A stretch of DNA of 64,000 bases from Rothia sp. SD9660Na (GCF_030064065.1 NZ_CP125946.1:992001-1056000); one strand, 5' to 3'; positions 16,477 to 26,000 are shown, counted from the first letter of the stretch. Numbers and translations are program-made. The notes: a model not told the origin generated them from the letters alone.

Positions 16477-17046
16477 ATGACCGACACCGTCACTATCCGA
16501 GGCTTTATCGCAACGGCACCCACCCAAAAATTTCTGCCCAATGGCAATATCCCGGTAACGAACTTCCGTATTGCCTCCACACCCCGCTGGTTTGATGCCA
16601 CCAGCGGCACCTGGAAAGAAGGAACAACCAACTGGTACACCGTCAACTCCTTTAGAGCTCTGGCGTATAACAGTGCCCGGAGCCTACAGGTAGGGCACCC
16701 GGTGCTGGTTACCGGACGCCTGCGCGTCAAGCAGTTTGAACGGGCGGACGGCTCACCCGGCACCAGCATCGAAGTGGACGCCACCAGCATCGGGCACGAC
16801 CTCAATTACGGGTTAGCCAATTTTGCCCGTGTCACCGACCGAAAACCGGATGTCGATGAAACCGATCGCAAGTTCAACGAACAGGTAGCAGGGGAACAAA
16901 AACTCAACCACGGCTATAGCTCTCTACCAGCTGTTGAAGAAGACCCCCAAGGCAACCATTCTCCCGAAAACGGCCATCAGGTTTCTGACCAGGGGCTCAC
17001 TGATAAGGCAGCAGACGATGAGGCTGTTGAGGCTTTGACCAGCTAA
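16477..17046 (+). CDS. ssb: Single-stranded DNA-binding protein
   Basis: 189 residues from ATG with AAGGAGGAGCC in front. The OB-fold covers about 1-110: MTDTVTIRGFIATAP, NFRIASTPRWFD, EGTTNWYTVNSFRALAYNSARSLQVGHPVLVTGRL. The tail is long and acidic but ends DDEAVEALTS rather than in the usual DDxIPF tip, so binding to the standard SSB partners may be weak. It is probably a secondary SSB; the main one normally sits between rpsF and rpsR. Binding to single-stranded DNA is inferred from the fold. Confidence 0.85.
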   Translation: MTDTVTIRGFIATAPTQKFLPNGNIPVTNFRIASTPRWFDATSGTWKEGTTNWYTVNSFRALAYNSARSLQVGHPVLVTGRLRVKQFERADGSPGTSIEVDATSIGHDLNYGLANFARVTDRKPDVDETDRKFNEQVAGEQKLNHGYSSLPAVEEDPQGNHSPENGHQVSDQGLTDKAADDEAVEALTS

Positions 17047-17052
17047 ATGGCG

Positions 17053-17097
17053 GGGCAGGGCAAACTCACACCAAGATTCTTGGCAGATGCCCTGCCC
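17053..17097 (+). terminator. Hairpin after ssb
   Basis: GGGCAGGGCA / TGCCCTGCCC, a perfect 10-bp stem with a 25-base loop, directly after the ssb stop. Confidence 0.5.
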
Positions 17098-17126
17098 TAA
17101 ACCCCCAACAGCTTGACATCAACCGG

Positions 17127-17132
17127 TAGGCT
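17127..17132 (+). promoter_or_regulatory. -10 element for a leaderless ettA transcript
   Basis: TAGGCT, seven bases (TAAACGC) before the ATG at 17140. A TTGACA at 17113 is only eight bases upstream of it, too close to act as its -35. Confidence 0.5.
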
Positions 17133-17139
17133 TAAACGC

Positions 17140-18819
17140 ATGGCAGAATTTATCTACACCATGACCAAAGCCCGCAAAACTGTAGGCGACAAAGTTATCC
17201 TTAACGACGTATCAATGTCGTTCTTCCCCGGTGCAAAAATCGGTATGGTCGGCCCCAACGGTGCCGGTAAGTCAACCATCCTGAAAATTATGGCGGGACT
17301 CGATACTCCCTCCAACGGCGAAGCACGACTTTCAGAGGGCTACACCGTGGGCATCCTCATGCAGGAGCCCCCGCTGAACGAAGAAAAGACCGTCCTGGGT
17401 AACGTTCAGGAAGGCGTCGGCGAAATCTACGAAAAGATTGTTCGCTACAACGAAATCTCAGAAGAGATGGCCAACCCCGATGCTGACTTCGACGCGCTCA
17501 TGGAAGAAATGGGCAAGCTGCAGGAGGCCATTGACGCTGCCAACGCCTGGGACATCGACTCCCAGCTGGAACAGGCCATGGACGCCCTGCGCTGCCCTCC
17601 CGGCGACTCACCCGTTACCCACCTCTCCGGTGGCGAACGACGCCGCGTAGCGCTCTGTAAGCTTCTGCTCCAGAAGCCCGACCTGCTCCTGCTTGACGAG
17701 CCCACCAACCACCTGGACGCCGAATCCGTCCTCTGGCTGGAACAGCATCTGCAGTCCTACGAGGGCGCAGTAATCGCTATTACCCACGACCGTTACTTCC
17801 TCGATCACGTTGCAGAATGGATCGCAGAAGTAGACCGCGGTAACCTCTACCCCTACGAGGGCAACTACTCCACTTACCTGGACAAGAAGCGCGCTCGCCT
17901 TGAAGTTCAGGGTAAGAAGGACGCCAAGCTCGCTAAGCGCCTGGAAGAAGAACTCGAGTGGGTTCGCTCCAACACCAAGGGCCGTCAGGCTAAGTCGAAG
18001 GCTCGCCTGGCCCGCTACGAAGAGATGGCTGCAGAGGCGGAGAAGACCCGCAAGCTAGACTTCGAAGAAATCCAGATTCCCCCGGGACCCCGTCTGGGTA
18101 ACGTCGTCATCGAAGCAGAAAACCTGCAGAAGGGCTTCGACGGACGCTCCCTCATTAACGATCTCTCCTTCTCCCTGCCCCGTAACGGCATCGTCGGCGT
18201 CATCGGCCCCAACGGTGTAGGTAAGTCAACCCTCTTCAAGACCATCGTTGGCCTTGAACCCCTCGACGGCGGCAACCTGAAGATTGGTGAAACCGTTAAG
18301 ATTTCATACGTTGACCAGAACCGCTCCAACATCGACCCCGAAAAGTCGCTGTGGGAGGTCGTCTCAGACGGCCTGGATTACATCCAGGTAGGACAGGTAG
18401 AAATGCCCTCACGCGCCTACGTCTCAGCCTTCGGCTTCAAGGGCCCCGACCAGCAGAAGAAGGCAGGCGTGCTCTCCGGTGGTGAGCGCAACCGTCTCAA
18501 CCTGGCCCTGACCCTCAAGCAGGGCGGCAACCTGCTGCTGCTCGACGAACCTACCAACGACCTGGACGTCGAAACCCTCACCTCTCTCGAAAATGCCCTG
18601 CTGGAATTCCCCGGCTGTGCCGTCGTGGTCTCCCACGACCGCTGGTTCCTCGACAGAGTAGCTACCCACATCCTGGCCTGGGAAGGCACTGACGAACAGC
18701 CCGACAACTGGTACTGGTTCGAGGGTAACTTCGAATCCTACGAGAAGAACAAGATTGAGCGTCTTGGCCCCGAGGCAGCGAAGCCGCACCGCGTCGTTCA
18801 CCGCAAGTTGACTCGATGA
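17140..18819 (+). CDS. ettA: Energy-dependent translational throttle protein EttA
   Basis: 559 residues from the ATG at 17140 (MAEFIYTM), the conserved family start. It is an ABC-F protein with two ATPase domains and no membrane segment, which binds the ribosomal E site and gates elongation by ATP/ADP state. Visible: Walker A GPNGAGKST and GPNGVGKST, signatures LSGGERRRVAL and LSGGERNRLNL, Walker B LLLLDEPTNHLD and LLLLDEPTNDLD, and the inter-domain linker rich in charged residues (KKRARLEVQGKKDAKLAKRL). It is followed by a strong terminator. Confidence 0.96.
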   Translation: MAEFIYTMTKARKTVGDKVILNDVSMSFFPGAKIGMVGPNGAGKSTILKIMAGLDTPSNGEARLSEGYTVGILMQEPPLNEEKTVLGNVQEGVGEIYEKIVRYNEISEEMANPDADFDALMEEMGKLQEAIDAANAWDIDSQLEQAMDALRCPPGDSPVTHLSGGERRRVALCKLLLQKPDLLLLDEPTNHLDAESVLWLEQHLQSYEGAVIAITHDRYFLDHVAEWIAEVDRGNLYPYEGNYSTYLDKKRARLEVQGKKDAKLAKRLEEELEWVRSNTKGRQAKSKARLARYEEMAAEAEKTRKLDFEEIQIPPGPRLGNVVIEAENLQKGFDGRSLINDLSFSLPRNGIVGVIGPNGVGKSTLFKTIVGLEPLDGGNLKIGETVKISYVDQNRSNIDPEKSLWEVVSDGLDYIQVGQVEMPSRAYVSAFGFKGPDQQKKAGVLSGGERNRLNLALTLKQGGNLLLLDEPTNDLDVETLTSLENALLEFPGCAVVVSHDRWFLDRVATHILAWEGTDEQPDNWYWFEGNFESYEKNKIERLGPEAAKPHRVVHRKLTR

Positions 18820-18826
18820 GCTAGAT

Positions 18827-18862
18827 AAAATCCCTCCCACCTTCACCGGCGGGAGGGATTTT
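18827..18862. terminator. Bidirectional terminator of ettA and tesB
   Basis: AAAATCCCTCCC / GGGAGGGATTTT, a perfect 12-bp stem with T runs on both strands, between two convergent genes. Confidence 0.9.
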
Positions 18863-18872
18863 CTTTACCTGT

Positions 18873-19769
18873 TTACTGATCGCGATACTCTGGCAACCTA
18901 ATCATGGCTTCTTGGGTTACGGTGGCTACGTGCAGGCCGTCGCGGGTGAAGACCTTACCCACAGAGAGGCCGCGGGAGTCCTGGGCACTGGGCGATTCCT
19001 GAACGAGGAGTAACCACTCATCGGCGCGGGCCGGGCGGTGGAACCATATGGCGTGATCTAGCGAGGCTACCTTCATTCCGGGTTCAAGCCATGTCTTGCC
19101 GTGCTGCCGCAGAATCGGTTCAAGCTGGGTATAGTCTGATGAATAGGCCAGGGCAGCCTGATGTAGGGCAGGGTCATCGGGCAAGGCTTCAAAGGTTTTG
19201 AACCAGACCATATTCACCGGCTGCTTCTCATCACTGGGCGAGGTGTATAGCGGGGAAGTCACATGCCGGACGTCGAAGGGGCGGGAGAAAGCAACTTTCT
19301 GGGCGATGGGGACCTGTAGATGCCCCAGCAGGTCCGCTGCGGTGGGCAGACTCTCGGGCGCGGGAACGTCCTGCGGCATTCTGGCGCCGTGGTCTGGCCC
19401 AGGGGCAGGCACCTGGAAGGAAGCAATACACGAAAAGATTGGTTGCCCACCCTGATAGGCCTGCACCCTGCGGGTGGAAAATGACCTGGCGTCATTGAGG
19501 GCCTCGGCCCCGTAGGAGAGATCGCCTTCTACGTCACCGGGGCGCAGAAAGTAGCCGTGCAGGGAATGCAGAGTTTTACCGTCGACCGTATGGGCAGCAG
19601 CCATAACAGCCTGGGCGAGCACCTGCCCGCCGAAAATGCGCGGGGATTCCTTGGTGAGGGTCAGGGCACTAAAGACATGCTCGTGGGCGGACGCTCCACC
19701 CGGAGTGAGGCTGAGCATGGCCAGTAATTTTTGGGTAGGAGAGAGACTTTCTAGGGTTTCGTGACTCAT
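18873..19769 (-). CDS. tesB: Acyl-CoA thioesterase II
   Basis: 298 residues, cytoplasmic. It hydrolyses acyl-CoA to free acid and CoA. It is a double hot-dog protein: the first half has RIFGGQVLAQAVMAAAHTV and LHSLHGYFLRPGD, the second LAYSSDYTQLEPILRQHG and ASLDHAIWFHRP. The Asp of SLDHAIWFH and the Gln and Thr/Ser of the other motif form the catalytic set known for TesB. It stands alone, divergent from the unknown gene at 19886. Confidence 0.93.
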   Translation of the reverse strand: MSHETLESLSPTQKLLAMLSLTPGGASAHEHVFSALTLTKESPRIFGGQVLAQAVMAAAHTVDGKTLHSLHGYFLRPGDVEGDLSYGAEALNDARSFSTRRVQAYQGGQPIFSCIASFQVPAPGPDHGARMPQDVPAPESLPTAADLLGHLQVPIAQKVAFSRPFDVRHVTSPLYTSPSDEKQPVNMVWFKTFEALPDDPALHQAALAYSSDYTQLEPILRQHGKTWLEPGMKVASLDHAIWFHRPARADEWLLLVQESPSAQDSRGLSVGKVFTRDGLHVATVTQEAMIRLPEYRDQ

Positions 19770-19885
19770 AGTTACACTCTCTCACAGGTAGCCCCATTTT
19801 TCTCATCTCACTGGAAGCCCAACTGAGTTTCTGCGATAGGGTGGTGGGAGAATAGACCGCATAAGCTCGTTTGAAAGCTAGTGAT

Positions 19886-20578
19886 ATGACCGAGCCAAAA
19901 CTCTCTGACTACACTGACTATGTTTATCTGCCCGATGCTACAACTGCGCGTGACCTGGCGACCTATCTGACCCGGGCCCGTTCTGTGGACACCCAGGCTG
20001 CCGTCCGCCTACAGGCTAACGGTGAGGTGCTGGGGGTGTCGGTGTGTGTGCTTGCACCTGAAACTCTGCTCGATTCGACGCCCACGGTGATTGGTCTGCG
20101 CGCTATCAAGCTGGCCCAGCCTGCCGAGGTTGATCTTACGGTTGAGTCGGCAGCTCTTCTGGATCGACTAGCCCGCATTGAAGAGGCCGGGCTGGCCCTG
20201 GCCCTGCCGCCAGTTACCGTGGCCGCCCCCTGGGCCGGGCGTACCGCTCCGCGCAGCGGCTGGGAGAAGAAAGGATTTTATCTCTCTGACCATGCCCGCA
20301 CAGCAGCCCAGGAGGGGATTGCCGCGGTAGACGGGGCCCTGCCCGCTAACCCGGGGCACGCGGTGGTGACAACCGTCCGCTCCCGTATCTGGTCTTCACC
20401 CCTACAGGCCCCCGATGCGGCGGTGAGCCTACCCACCGGGGCTGCTTTTGCCCTTGAGGTGCTCGGGTTCCTGCCGCCGCGGGCTACCGAACCCATGCCC
20501 GTTTTTGCCAGCGGACGCTGGGCCCGCATCTCGGCCCGGGCAGGGCACGTCCTGGTCTACTCGGCTGCCTCAGCCTAA
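19886..20578 (+). CDS. Unknown actinobacterial protein
   Basis: 230 residues from ATG at 19886 (an in-frame TTG at 19871 would add five). No signal, no membrane helix, no cysteine-rich motif. It is Ala/Leu/Val-rich with an N-terminal MTEPKLSDYTDYVYLPDATTARDLATYL and a conserved-looking WEKKGFYLSDHARTAAQEGIAAVDGALP. I do not recognise the family. It ends six bases from the convergent globin gene. Codon use matches the core genes, so it is likely a native housekeeping or lineage-specific gene rather than an import. Confidence 0.7.
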   Translation: MTEPKLSDYTDYVYLPDATTARDLATYLTRARSVDTQAAVRLQANGEVLGVSVCVLAPETLLDSTPTVIGLRAIKLAQPAEVDLTVESAALLDRLARIEEAGLALALPPVTVAAPWAGRTAPRSGWEKKGFYLSDHARTAAQEGIAAVDGALPANPGHAVVTTVRSRIWSSPLQAPDAAVSLPTGAAFALEVLGFLPPRATEPMPVFASGRWARISARAGHVLVYSAASA

Positions 20579-20584
20579 AACCAA

Positions 20585-21046
20585 CTACTGGGCCCGGTTC
20601 TGCATGGCGTGGGCTGCCCTGTCAAAGTAGGCCCACATTTCGGCGTCGTGCAGGGGAGCTAGCTCTAGGGTGTCCATGGCCTCCCGCATGTACTTCAGCC
20701 AGGTATCGCGTTCTTTGGGGCCGATATAGAAGGGGTTGTGGCGCATGCGCAGACGCGGGTGGCCGCGCTCTGCCTGGTAGGTCTTGGGCCCGCCCCAGTA
20801 CTGCTCCAAGAACATAAAGAGCCGACGTTCAGCAGGCCCCAGGTCTTCCTCGGGGTACATGGCACGAAATTCCGGGTCAGCCGCCACACGGGAGTAGAAC
20901 TCGCGGCAGAGCTTTTCAAAAACCGGTCGCCCACCCACCTGGTAGTAGAAAGAGCGCTCATCGACCGTTTCGGTCGCGGTTGAGGTCTGGACGCTGGCCT
21001 CGCCGGGCGCAGATAAGGGGCGGAAGGCTGGGTTGGGTAAATTCAT
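20585..21046 (-). CDS. glbO: Group II truncated hemoglobin
   Basis: 153 residues from ATG at 21046. It binds oxygen and related ligands at heme and is linked to protection against oxidative and nitrosative stress. The pattern FYYQVGGRPVFEKLCREFYSRVAADPEFRAMYPEE, RLFMFLEQYWGGP and LRMRHNPFYIGPKERDTWLKYM is that of GlbO, with the proximal His in RMRHNPF and the group II Trp in DTWLKYM. TAGACT seven bases before the ATG indicates a leaderless transcript. Its neighbour pepN ends the same stretch of minus-strand genes. Confidence 0.94.
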   Translation of the reverse strand: MNLPNPAFRPLSAPGEASVQTSTATETVDERSFYYQVGGRPVFEKLCREFYSRVAADPEFRAMYPEEDLGPAERRLFMFLEQYWGGPKTYQAERGHPRLRMRHNPFYIGPKERDTWLKYMREAMDTLELAPLHDAEMWAYFDRAAHAMQNRAQ

Positions 21047-21101
21047 ACCCACCAGTCTACTCCCGCCCCTTATCGTCTGCAGTTACTTCATGGCTCAGAA
21101 C

Positions 21102-23639
21102 CTAGCGGTCTGCGGCCTGAACCTTCAGCGCGCGAGCCAGGGAGTCGCGTCCTTCTGCTACCTGACGCTTGAGGGCCGCTGCGTCCTCGGGCAGGCCAGC
21201 CAGATAAGCCTCGGCCTTATCCAGGACCTCCTGAGTGTAGAAGCGGGGGAAGAGCCCACCAATAATCTGGCTTGAGATCTCGTGGGAGCGCTCGCGCCAG
21301 ACCCCCTCAATAGCCTCGAAGTAACGGTCGATGTAGGGCTCTGAGAACTCGGGGGCACCGCGGTAGAAGCCGAGAATAGCAGAGCGCTGCACGATGTTAG
21401 AGAGCTCTCCGGTCTCCACCACGGCCCGCCAGGTATCAGCCTTGGCCTCAGCGGTGGGGATAGCAGCCTTGGCGGTAGCAGCTGCCTGCTGGCCGTTGGA
21501 GGTGTTGTCCTCAGCCAGAGCAGCGTCAATCTCTGCTGCGGTAACGCGTCCGCCCGCAGCCAGAGATCCCAGCAGGTTCCAGCGCAGGTCGGTATCAATC
21601 TCCAGACCTTCTAGAACGGTAGCACCATCGAGCAGGGCAGCTACAGCATCGAGCTGGTCTGACGTGTGGGCCAGGCGGGCGAAGGTACCGACCAACTGGA
21701 ACTGGTTATCAGAACCTGCCTCAGCCGCCTGAGCCAGCTGCCAGATACGGTCAGCAGCCTCCGCCCGAACAGCCTCAGCATGGGCGGGGTTCAGGTAGGC
21801 GCGCAGGGTGCTCTCAAGGTTAAGAAGCTGGGTGCGGACGGCGGTGGAGTTAGTCTCTGCCCCGATATTACCCAGAACCAGCTCAACAAACTGGCGGGCG
21901 GGCATTTCGGCATCGCGCACGGTATCCCAGAGCGAACCCCAGACCACGCCGCGGGCAACAGATGAATCAATAGCACCCAGGTGGGCAACGGCGGTAGCAC
22001 GAGACCGCTCATCCAGGCGAATCTTGGCGTAGGCCAAATCTTCGTCGTTGACCAGAATCAAATTGGGGCGCTTGGCACCAACGGCCAGGGGCACTTCGGT
22101 AACCTCACCATTCACATCGATTTCTAGGCGGTCGGTGCGGGTAAGCACCTCACCGTCGAGATTGTAGAAACCAATGACCAGACGGTGGGGGCGCAGGGTC
22201 TCAAAGCCCTCAGCGTAGGTCTGGCGCAGGGCCAGACGGGTAATAGTGCCGTCCTCTGCCTCTTCGACCTCGGTGGTCAGGGTGTTGACCCCGGCGGTCT
22301 CCAGCCAGAGCTTAGACCAGGCGCGTACGTCGCGTCCGCTCGTCGTCTTCAGCTCATCGAGCAGGTCATCGAGCACAGTGTTGCCGTAGGCATGCTTCTC
22401 GAAGTAGACCTTGAGTGCGGCCATAAAGTTATCCTGCCCTACCCAGGCCACCAGCTGACGCAGCACAGAGGCGCCCTTAGCGTAGGTAATGCCGTCGAAG
22501 TTGACCTGAACATCCTGCAGGTCACGAATCGGGGCAACAATGGGGTGGGTAGATGAGAGCTGATCCTGGTTGTAGGCCCAGGTCTTCTCTGAGGCCGAGA
22601 ACGTAGCCCATGCCTCAGGCGCAAAGCGGGTGTTTTCAGCAGCGGCCAGAGTCGACATAAACTCAGCGAAAGACTCGTTGAGCCACAGGTCGTTCCACCA
22701 CTTCATAGTCACCAGGTCGCCAAACCACATGTGGGCCAGCTCGTGCAAAATAGTGATAGCGCGGCGCTCAATAATCGCCTCGGTCACCTTAGAGCGGAAA
22801 ATGTAGTTCTCCAAGAAGGTCACAGCACCGGCATTCTCCATAGCACCGGCGTTAAACTCGGGCACAAAGAGCTGGTCGTACTTCTCAAAGGGGTAGGGGG
22901 TTGAGAACTGCTCTTCAAAGAACTCAAAACCCTGGCGGGTGATGTGGAATACCTCATCGGCATCCAGGTACTCCATCAAGGACTGACGGGCGTAGCAGCC
23001 TAGCTTCACCTCGCGGCCCTCGCTGTTGGTGAGTGAGGAGTGCACGCTCGCGTAGGGGCCGGCAATAATTGCGGTGATGTAGGACGAGATACGCGGGGTA
23101 GGCGCAAAAGCCCACTTCTTGCCGTCCGCCACTTCTTCAACAGAAGTCTCAGGCTGGTTAGACACCACTACCCAGTGGGCAGGGGCAGTCACAATAAACT
23201 CAAACTCAGCCTTCAAATCAGGCTGCTCAAAAACTGGGTACACGCGGCGGGAATCAGGTACCTCAAACTGCGAGTAGAGGTACACCTCGCCGTCCACCGG
23301 GTCTACAAAGCGGTGCAAACCCTCACCGGTATTGGTGTAGAGCATATCGGCATCAATCACCAGCTCATTGCTCTCAGCCAACGCCGGCAGGGCAATACGG
23401 ACACCGTCAGCAGCGGTCACCGGCACCGACTCACCATTGAGTTCAATACTGTGCACCGTATCGGTAATCGCATCGATAAAGGTTTCACCCCCGGCAGCCG
23501 CATCGAAACGCACCACCGTACGAGAACCAAAGACCCGCTCACCGCGCGTTAGGTCAAGCTCAACCGTGTACGAATGCACACGCTGAACCACAGACGCTCT
23601 CTTCTCAGCTTCGGCACGGGTCAAATTCATTCCAGGCAT
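21102..23639 (-). CDS. pepN: Aminopeptidase N (M1 family)
   Basis: 845 residues. It is a cytoplasmic zinc metallopeptidase that removes N-terminal residues from peptides. The substrate motif GAMENAGAVTF is followed by the zinc site HELAHMWFGDLVTMKWWNDLWLNESFAEF (HExxH, 18 residues, Glu). The N-terminal beta-domain (YTVELDLTRGERVFGSRTVVRF) and a long C-terminal helical ERAP1-like domain are present. The start has AAGGA upstream; a second ATG lies three codons in. Length and layout fit actinobacterial PepN. Confidence 0.96.
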   Translation of the reverse strand: MPGMNLTRAEAEKRASVVQRVHSYTVELDLTRGERVFGSRTVVRFDAAAGGETFIDAITDTVHSIELNGESVPVTAADGVRIALPALAESNELVIDADMLYTNTGEGLHRFVDPVDGEVYLYSQFEVPDSRRVYPVFEQPDLKAEFEFIVTAPAHWVVVSNQPETSVEEVADGKKWAFAPTPRISSYITAIIAGPYASVHSSLTNSEGREVKLGCYARQSLMEYLDADEVFHITRQGFEFFEEQFSTPYPFEKYDQLFVPEFNAGAMENAGAVTFLENYIFRSKVTEAIIERRAITILHELAHMWFGDLVTMKWWNDLWLNESFAEFMSTLAAAENTRFAPEAWATFSASEKTWAYNQDQLSSTHPIVAPIRDLQDVQVNFDGITYAKGASVLRQLVAWVGQDNFMAALKVYFEKHAYGNTVLDDLLDELKTTSGRDVRAWSKLWLETAGVNTLTTEVEEAEDGTITRLALRQTYAEGFETLRPHRLVIGFYNLDGEVLTRTDRLEIDVNGEVTEVPLAVGAKRPNLILVNDEDLAYAKIRLDERSRATAVAHLGAIDSSVARGVVWGSLWDTVRDAEMPARQFVELVLGNIGAETNSTAVRTQLLNLESTLRAYLNPAHAEAVRAEAADRIWQLAQAAEAGSDNQFQLVGTFARLAHTSDQLDAVAALLDGATVLEGLEIDTDLRWNLLGSLAAGGRVTAAEIDAALAEDNTSNGQQAAATAKAAIPTAEAKADTWRAVVETGELSNIVQRSAILGFYRGAPEFSEPYIDRYFEAIEGVWRERSHEISSQIIGGLFPRFYTQEVLDKAEAYLAGLPEDAAALKRQVAEGRDSLARALKVQAADR

Positions 23640-23852
23640 GAGGAATCCTTGTCAATCAAATCTGAAGTTAGAGGCCTGCCCATCTGCAAACCACAGAAAA
23701 CAAGCCACGGGGGAACTGCACGTGACCTACAATCGTATATAGGGCAATACACAGTACATACCTTCCCAATTCTATGTGCTTGCCAGTGATTCACATAACT
23801 AAATTTCAGTGCGGTCAACCGGCCCCCACCCACCACGACCAAAGGAGACACC

Positions 23853-24350
23853 GTGCGTGTACACATCGCAACCGACCACGCAGGCCTAGAACTTAGCCAC
23901 TACCTCATCCAAGCACTCACCGAGGCCGGCTACGAGATGGTCGACCACGGACCTGCTGAATACGACGCCCTCGACGACTACCCCAGCTTCTGCATCAACG
24001 CGGCGCTCGCCGTCCGCGCAGACCGCGCAGCGGGCCTAGACTCCCTGGGTATTGTGCTGGGTGGTTCCGGCAACGGTGAGCAGATGGCCGCTAACAAGGT
24101 TGAAGGCATCCGTGCTGCTCTGGCCTGGAGCCACGACACCGCAGCCCTGGCCCGTGAACACAACAACGCCCAGGTCGTTGCGGTGGGCGGACGCCAGCAC
24201 ACCAAGGAAGAAGCCCTCGAGATCATCAAGGTCTTCCTCACCACCGAGTGGACCAACGAAGAGCGCCACGCCCGCCGCATCGATCAGATGGCCGAATACG
24301 AGCAGACCGGCGCCATCGCCGGCAAGCAGATCGACAGCTACGAGAACTAA
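23853..24350 (+). CDS. rpiB: Ribose-5-phosphate isomerase B
   Basis: 165 residues from GTG with AAAGGAG upstream. It interconverts ribose 5-phosphate and ribulose 5-phosphate. Visible: MRVHIATDHAGLELS with the phosphate-binding Asp-His, DDYPSFCINAALAV, and GIVLGGSGNGEQMAANKVEGIRAALAW. The stop codon overlaps the ATG of nei by one base (TAATG), so the two genes are translationally coupled. With gnd it belongs to the pentose phosphate pathway. Confidence 0.95.
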   Translation: MRVHIATDHAGLELSHYLIQALTEAGYEMVDHGPAEYDALDDYPSFCINAALAVRADRAAGLDSLGIVLGGSGNGEQMAANKVEGIRAALAWSHDTAALAREHNNAQVVAVGGRQHTKEEALEIIKVFLTTEWTNEERHARRIDQMAEYEQTGAIAGKQIDSYEN

Positions 24351-25228
24351 TGCCAGAAGGGCACTCAATCCACCGCCTGGCCCGCCAGCTCACCGACGTT
24401 TTTGCCGGTGCCCAGCTGGCGGTCACCAGCCCCCAGGGAAGATTTGCGGACGGCGCAGCCCTACTCGACGGCCATACCTTCGACTCGGCTTTCGCCCACG
24501 GTAAGCACCTCTTCGCCCGTTTCTCCAACGAGCTCTACCTCAACGTGCACCTGGGAATCTACGGGGCCTTTACCTTCGGTGGCGACGAGCACTTTACTGG
24601 GGCCTCCTCGATTGGTGCTCCACGTAAAATTGGTGAGCGAGAGGACCACCGGTCCGAGCTCACCGCTGAACCTCCTGCGCCCCGGCCGACCACCCGCGCC
24701 CGCCTGGTCTCAGAGCACGGCTGGGCAGACCTGGTGGGCCCCACCATCTGCCGAACCCTCACCCCCGAGGAAGTGGGGGAGGTGCGCGCAAAACTGGGCC
24801 CCGACCCCCTGAACCAGGACGCCGACCCTGCCGCCTTCTACGCTTCGGCGGCCAAGACCAGTCGGCCTATCGGCGTAGTCCTCATGGATCAGAAGGCCAT
24901 CTCGGGGGTAGGAAACATCTTCCGCGCAGAATCCCTCTACCGCACCGGCATCGACCCCTTTACCCCGGCTAAAGAATGTAGCCGCCAGCAGCTTGAAGCC
25001 CTCTGGAACGATAACAAGCACTTGCTGGAAATCGGTGTGCGCGTCGGCAGAATTATCACCACCGAGCCCGCCGACAGGCCCGGCATACCGGAAACCGAGG
25101 CCTGGCCGGATCACGCTAACTACGTGTACCACCGCCAGGGCCAGGCATGCCCCCGCTGCGGGGCAACTATTGCGCTGGAAGAAGTGGCTGGGCGCAAGCT
25201 CTACTGGTGCCCGGGCTGCCAGCACTAG
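24350..25228 (+). CDS. nei: Fpg/Nei-family DNA glycosylase-lyase
   Basis: 292 residues starting at the ATG overlapping the rpiB stop; the longer frame to 24248 is a shadow of rpiB. It removes oxidised bases from DNA and cuts the strand. MPEGHSIHRLA gives the catalytic Pro2/Glu3 in the Nei (endonuclease VIII) form, then GKHLFARF with the conserved Lys, the helix-two-turn-helix around DQKAISGVGNIFRAESLYRTGIDPF, and a C-terminal zinc finger CPRC-x16-CPGC. It is closer to mycobacterial Nei than to MutM (MPELPE). It ends before a terminator. Confidence 0.92.
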   Translation: MPEGHSIHRLARQLTDVFAGAQLAVTSPQGRFADGAALLDGHTFDSAFAHGKHLFARFSNELYLNVHLGIYGAFTFGGDEHFTGASSIGAPRKIGEREDHRSELTAEPPAPRPTTRARLVSEHGWADLVGPTICRTLTPEEVGEVRAKLGPDPLNQDADPAAFYASAAKTSRPIGVVLMDQKAISGVGNIFRAESLYRTGIDPFTPAKECSRQQLEALWNDNKHLLEIGVRVGRIITTEPADRPGIPETEAWPDHANYVYHRQGQACPRCGATIALEEVAGRKLYWCPGCQH

Positions 25229-25264
25229 GTAACTAGCCTAGCTACACGCTCAAACGGTAAACAC

Positions 25265-25292
25265 AAGGCCCCCGGTGATTACCGGGGGCCTT
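25265..25292. terminator. Terminator after rpiB-nei
   Basis: AAGGCCCCCGGT / ACCGGGGGCCTT, a perfect 12-bp stem with a 4-base loop, T-rich after it. Lies between convergent genes. Confidence 0.9.
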
Positions 25293-25307
25293 TCTCGTTG
25301 ATATGCT

Positions 25308-26000
25308 CTAACGGTTTGCCAGGTCAGAGAGGTTAAAGCCGGTGGTACCGTCGTTGCAGTGCACGCTCACTGGTCCTGTGGTCGTGCAGGTCATACCCAT
25401 CCAGCTGATGGACTGCCCCTCGGGCAGCACCGTGTTGGTCTTGAACCAATCGTGGGTGGCAGCCCGACCGCGGGCCTGCACCGTGCGGGGCTGAGTATCG
25501 CCAGGGCCCATCGACACCGATTGTAGGACCCAGTTCTTTGAGTCATCGGTCATGCAAAATACCCCGTAGGTCTGCATCAGGCAGGCTACCTGGGGGTTCG
25601 GGGTCTGGAAGACGACAGAGGGCTGGTCTGCCGCCGCAAAGTTGTAGGCTGCAAGGTCAGCCACCGGGGTTCCTGTGACGAGATCGGTGGTCACCAGCGA
25701 AACCGGGTCGATGGTAAAGCCGTCGTTGACCGGGGGAGTCAGGGCTGTAGCGCTAGGGGACTGCGCAGCGGTCTCAACCGCAGAAGATTCTGCACTTGCA
25801 GTTTCTGTTGTTGGCTCAGCGGTGGGGCTGGGGGTGCTGCTTTCGGCTGGAGTAGTGGACGCACTGCTTGCGGCGCTAACGTCGGTTTCAGCGGGGGTAG
25901 CGGTGGTCTGGCTGCTCCCGCAGCCTGTCAGTATCAGAACGCCGGTAGCAAGCAGGGCGCTCACCGGAATGAATCGAGCAGATAGGGGTGCTAAAGCCAT
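25308..26000 (-). CDS. Lipoprotein with Ser/Thr-rich linker
   Basis: 230 residues. The signal ends in a lipobox LILTGC, so it is anchored outside the membrane. A linker of about 65 residues is almost only Ala, Ser, Thr, Pro and Glu. The C-terminal domain (about 95-230) has two likely disulfide pairs: QVACLMQTYGVFCM and MTCTTTGPVSVHC. It resembles in layout, not clearly in sequence, the lipoprotein at 40446. Function unknown. The start lies 120 bases from the divergent HAD gene. Confidence 0.75.
   Translation of the reverse strand: MALAPLSARFIPVSALLATGVLILTGCGSSQTTATPAETDVSAASSASTTPAESSTPSPTAEPTTETASAESSAVETAAQSPSATALTPPVNDGFTIDPVSLVTTDLVTGTPVADLAAYNFAAADQPSVVFQTPNPQVACLMQTYGVFCMTDDSKNWVLQSVSMGPGDTQPRTVQARGRAATHDWFKTNTVLPEGQSISWMGMTCTTTGPVSVHCNDGTTGFNLSDLANR

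Noticed and set aside
17113..17118. TTGACA as -35 of ettA
   Set aside because: Only eight bases before the likely -10 TAGGCT; spacing does not fit.
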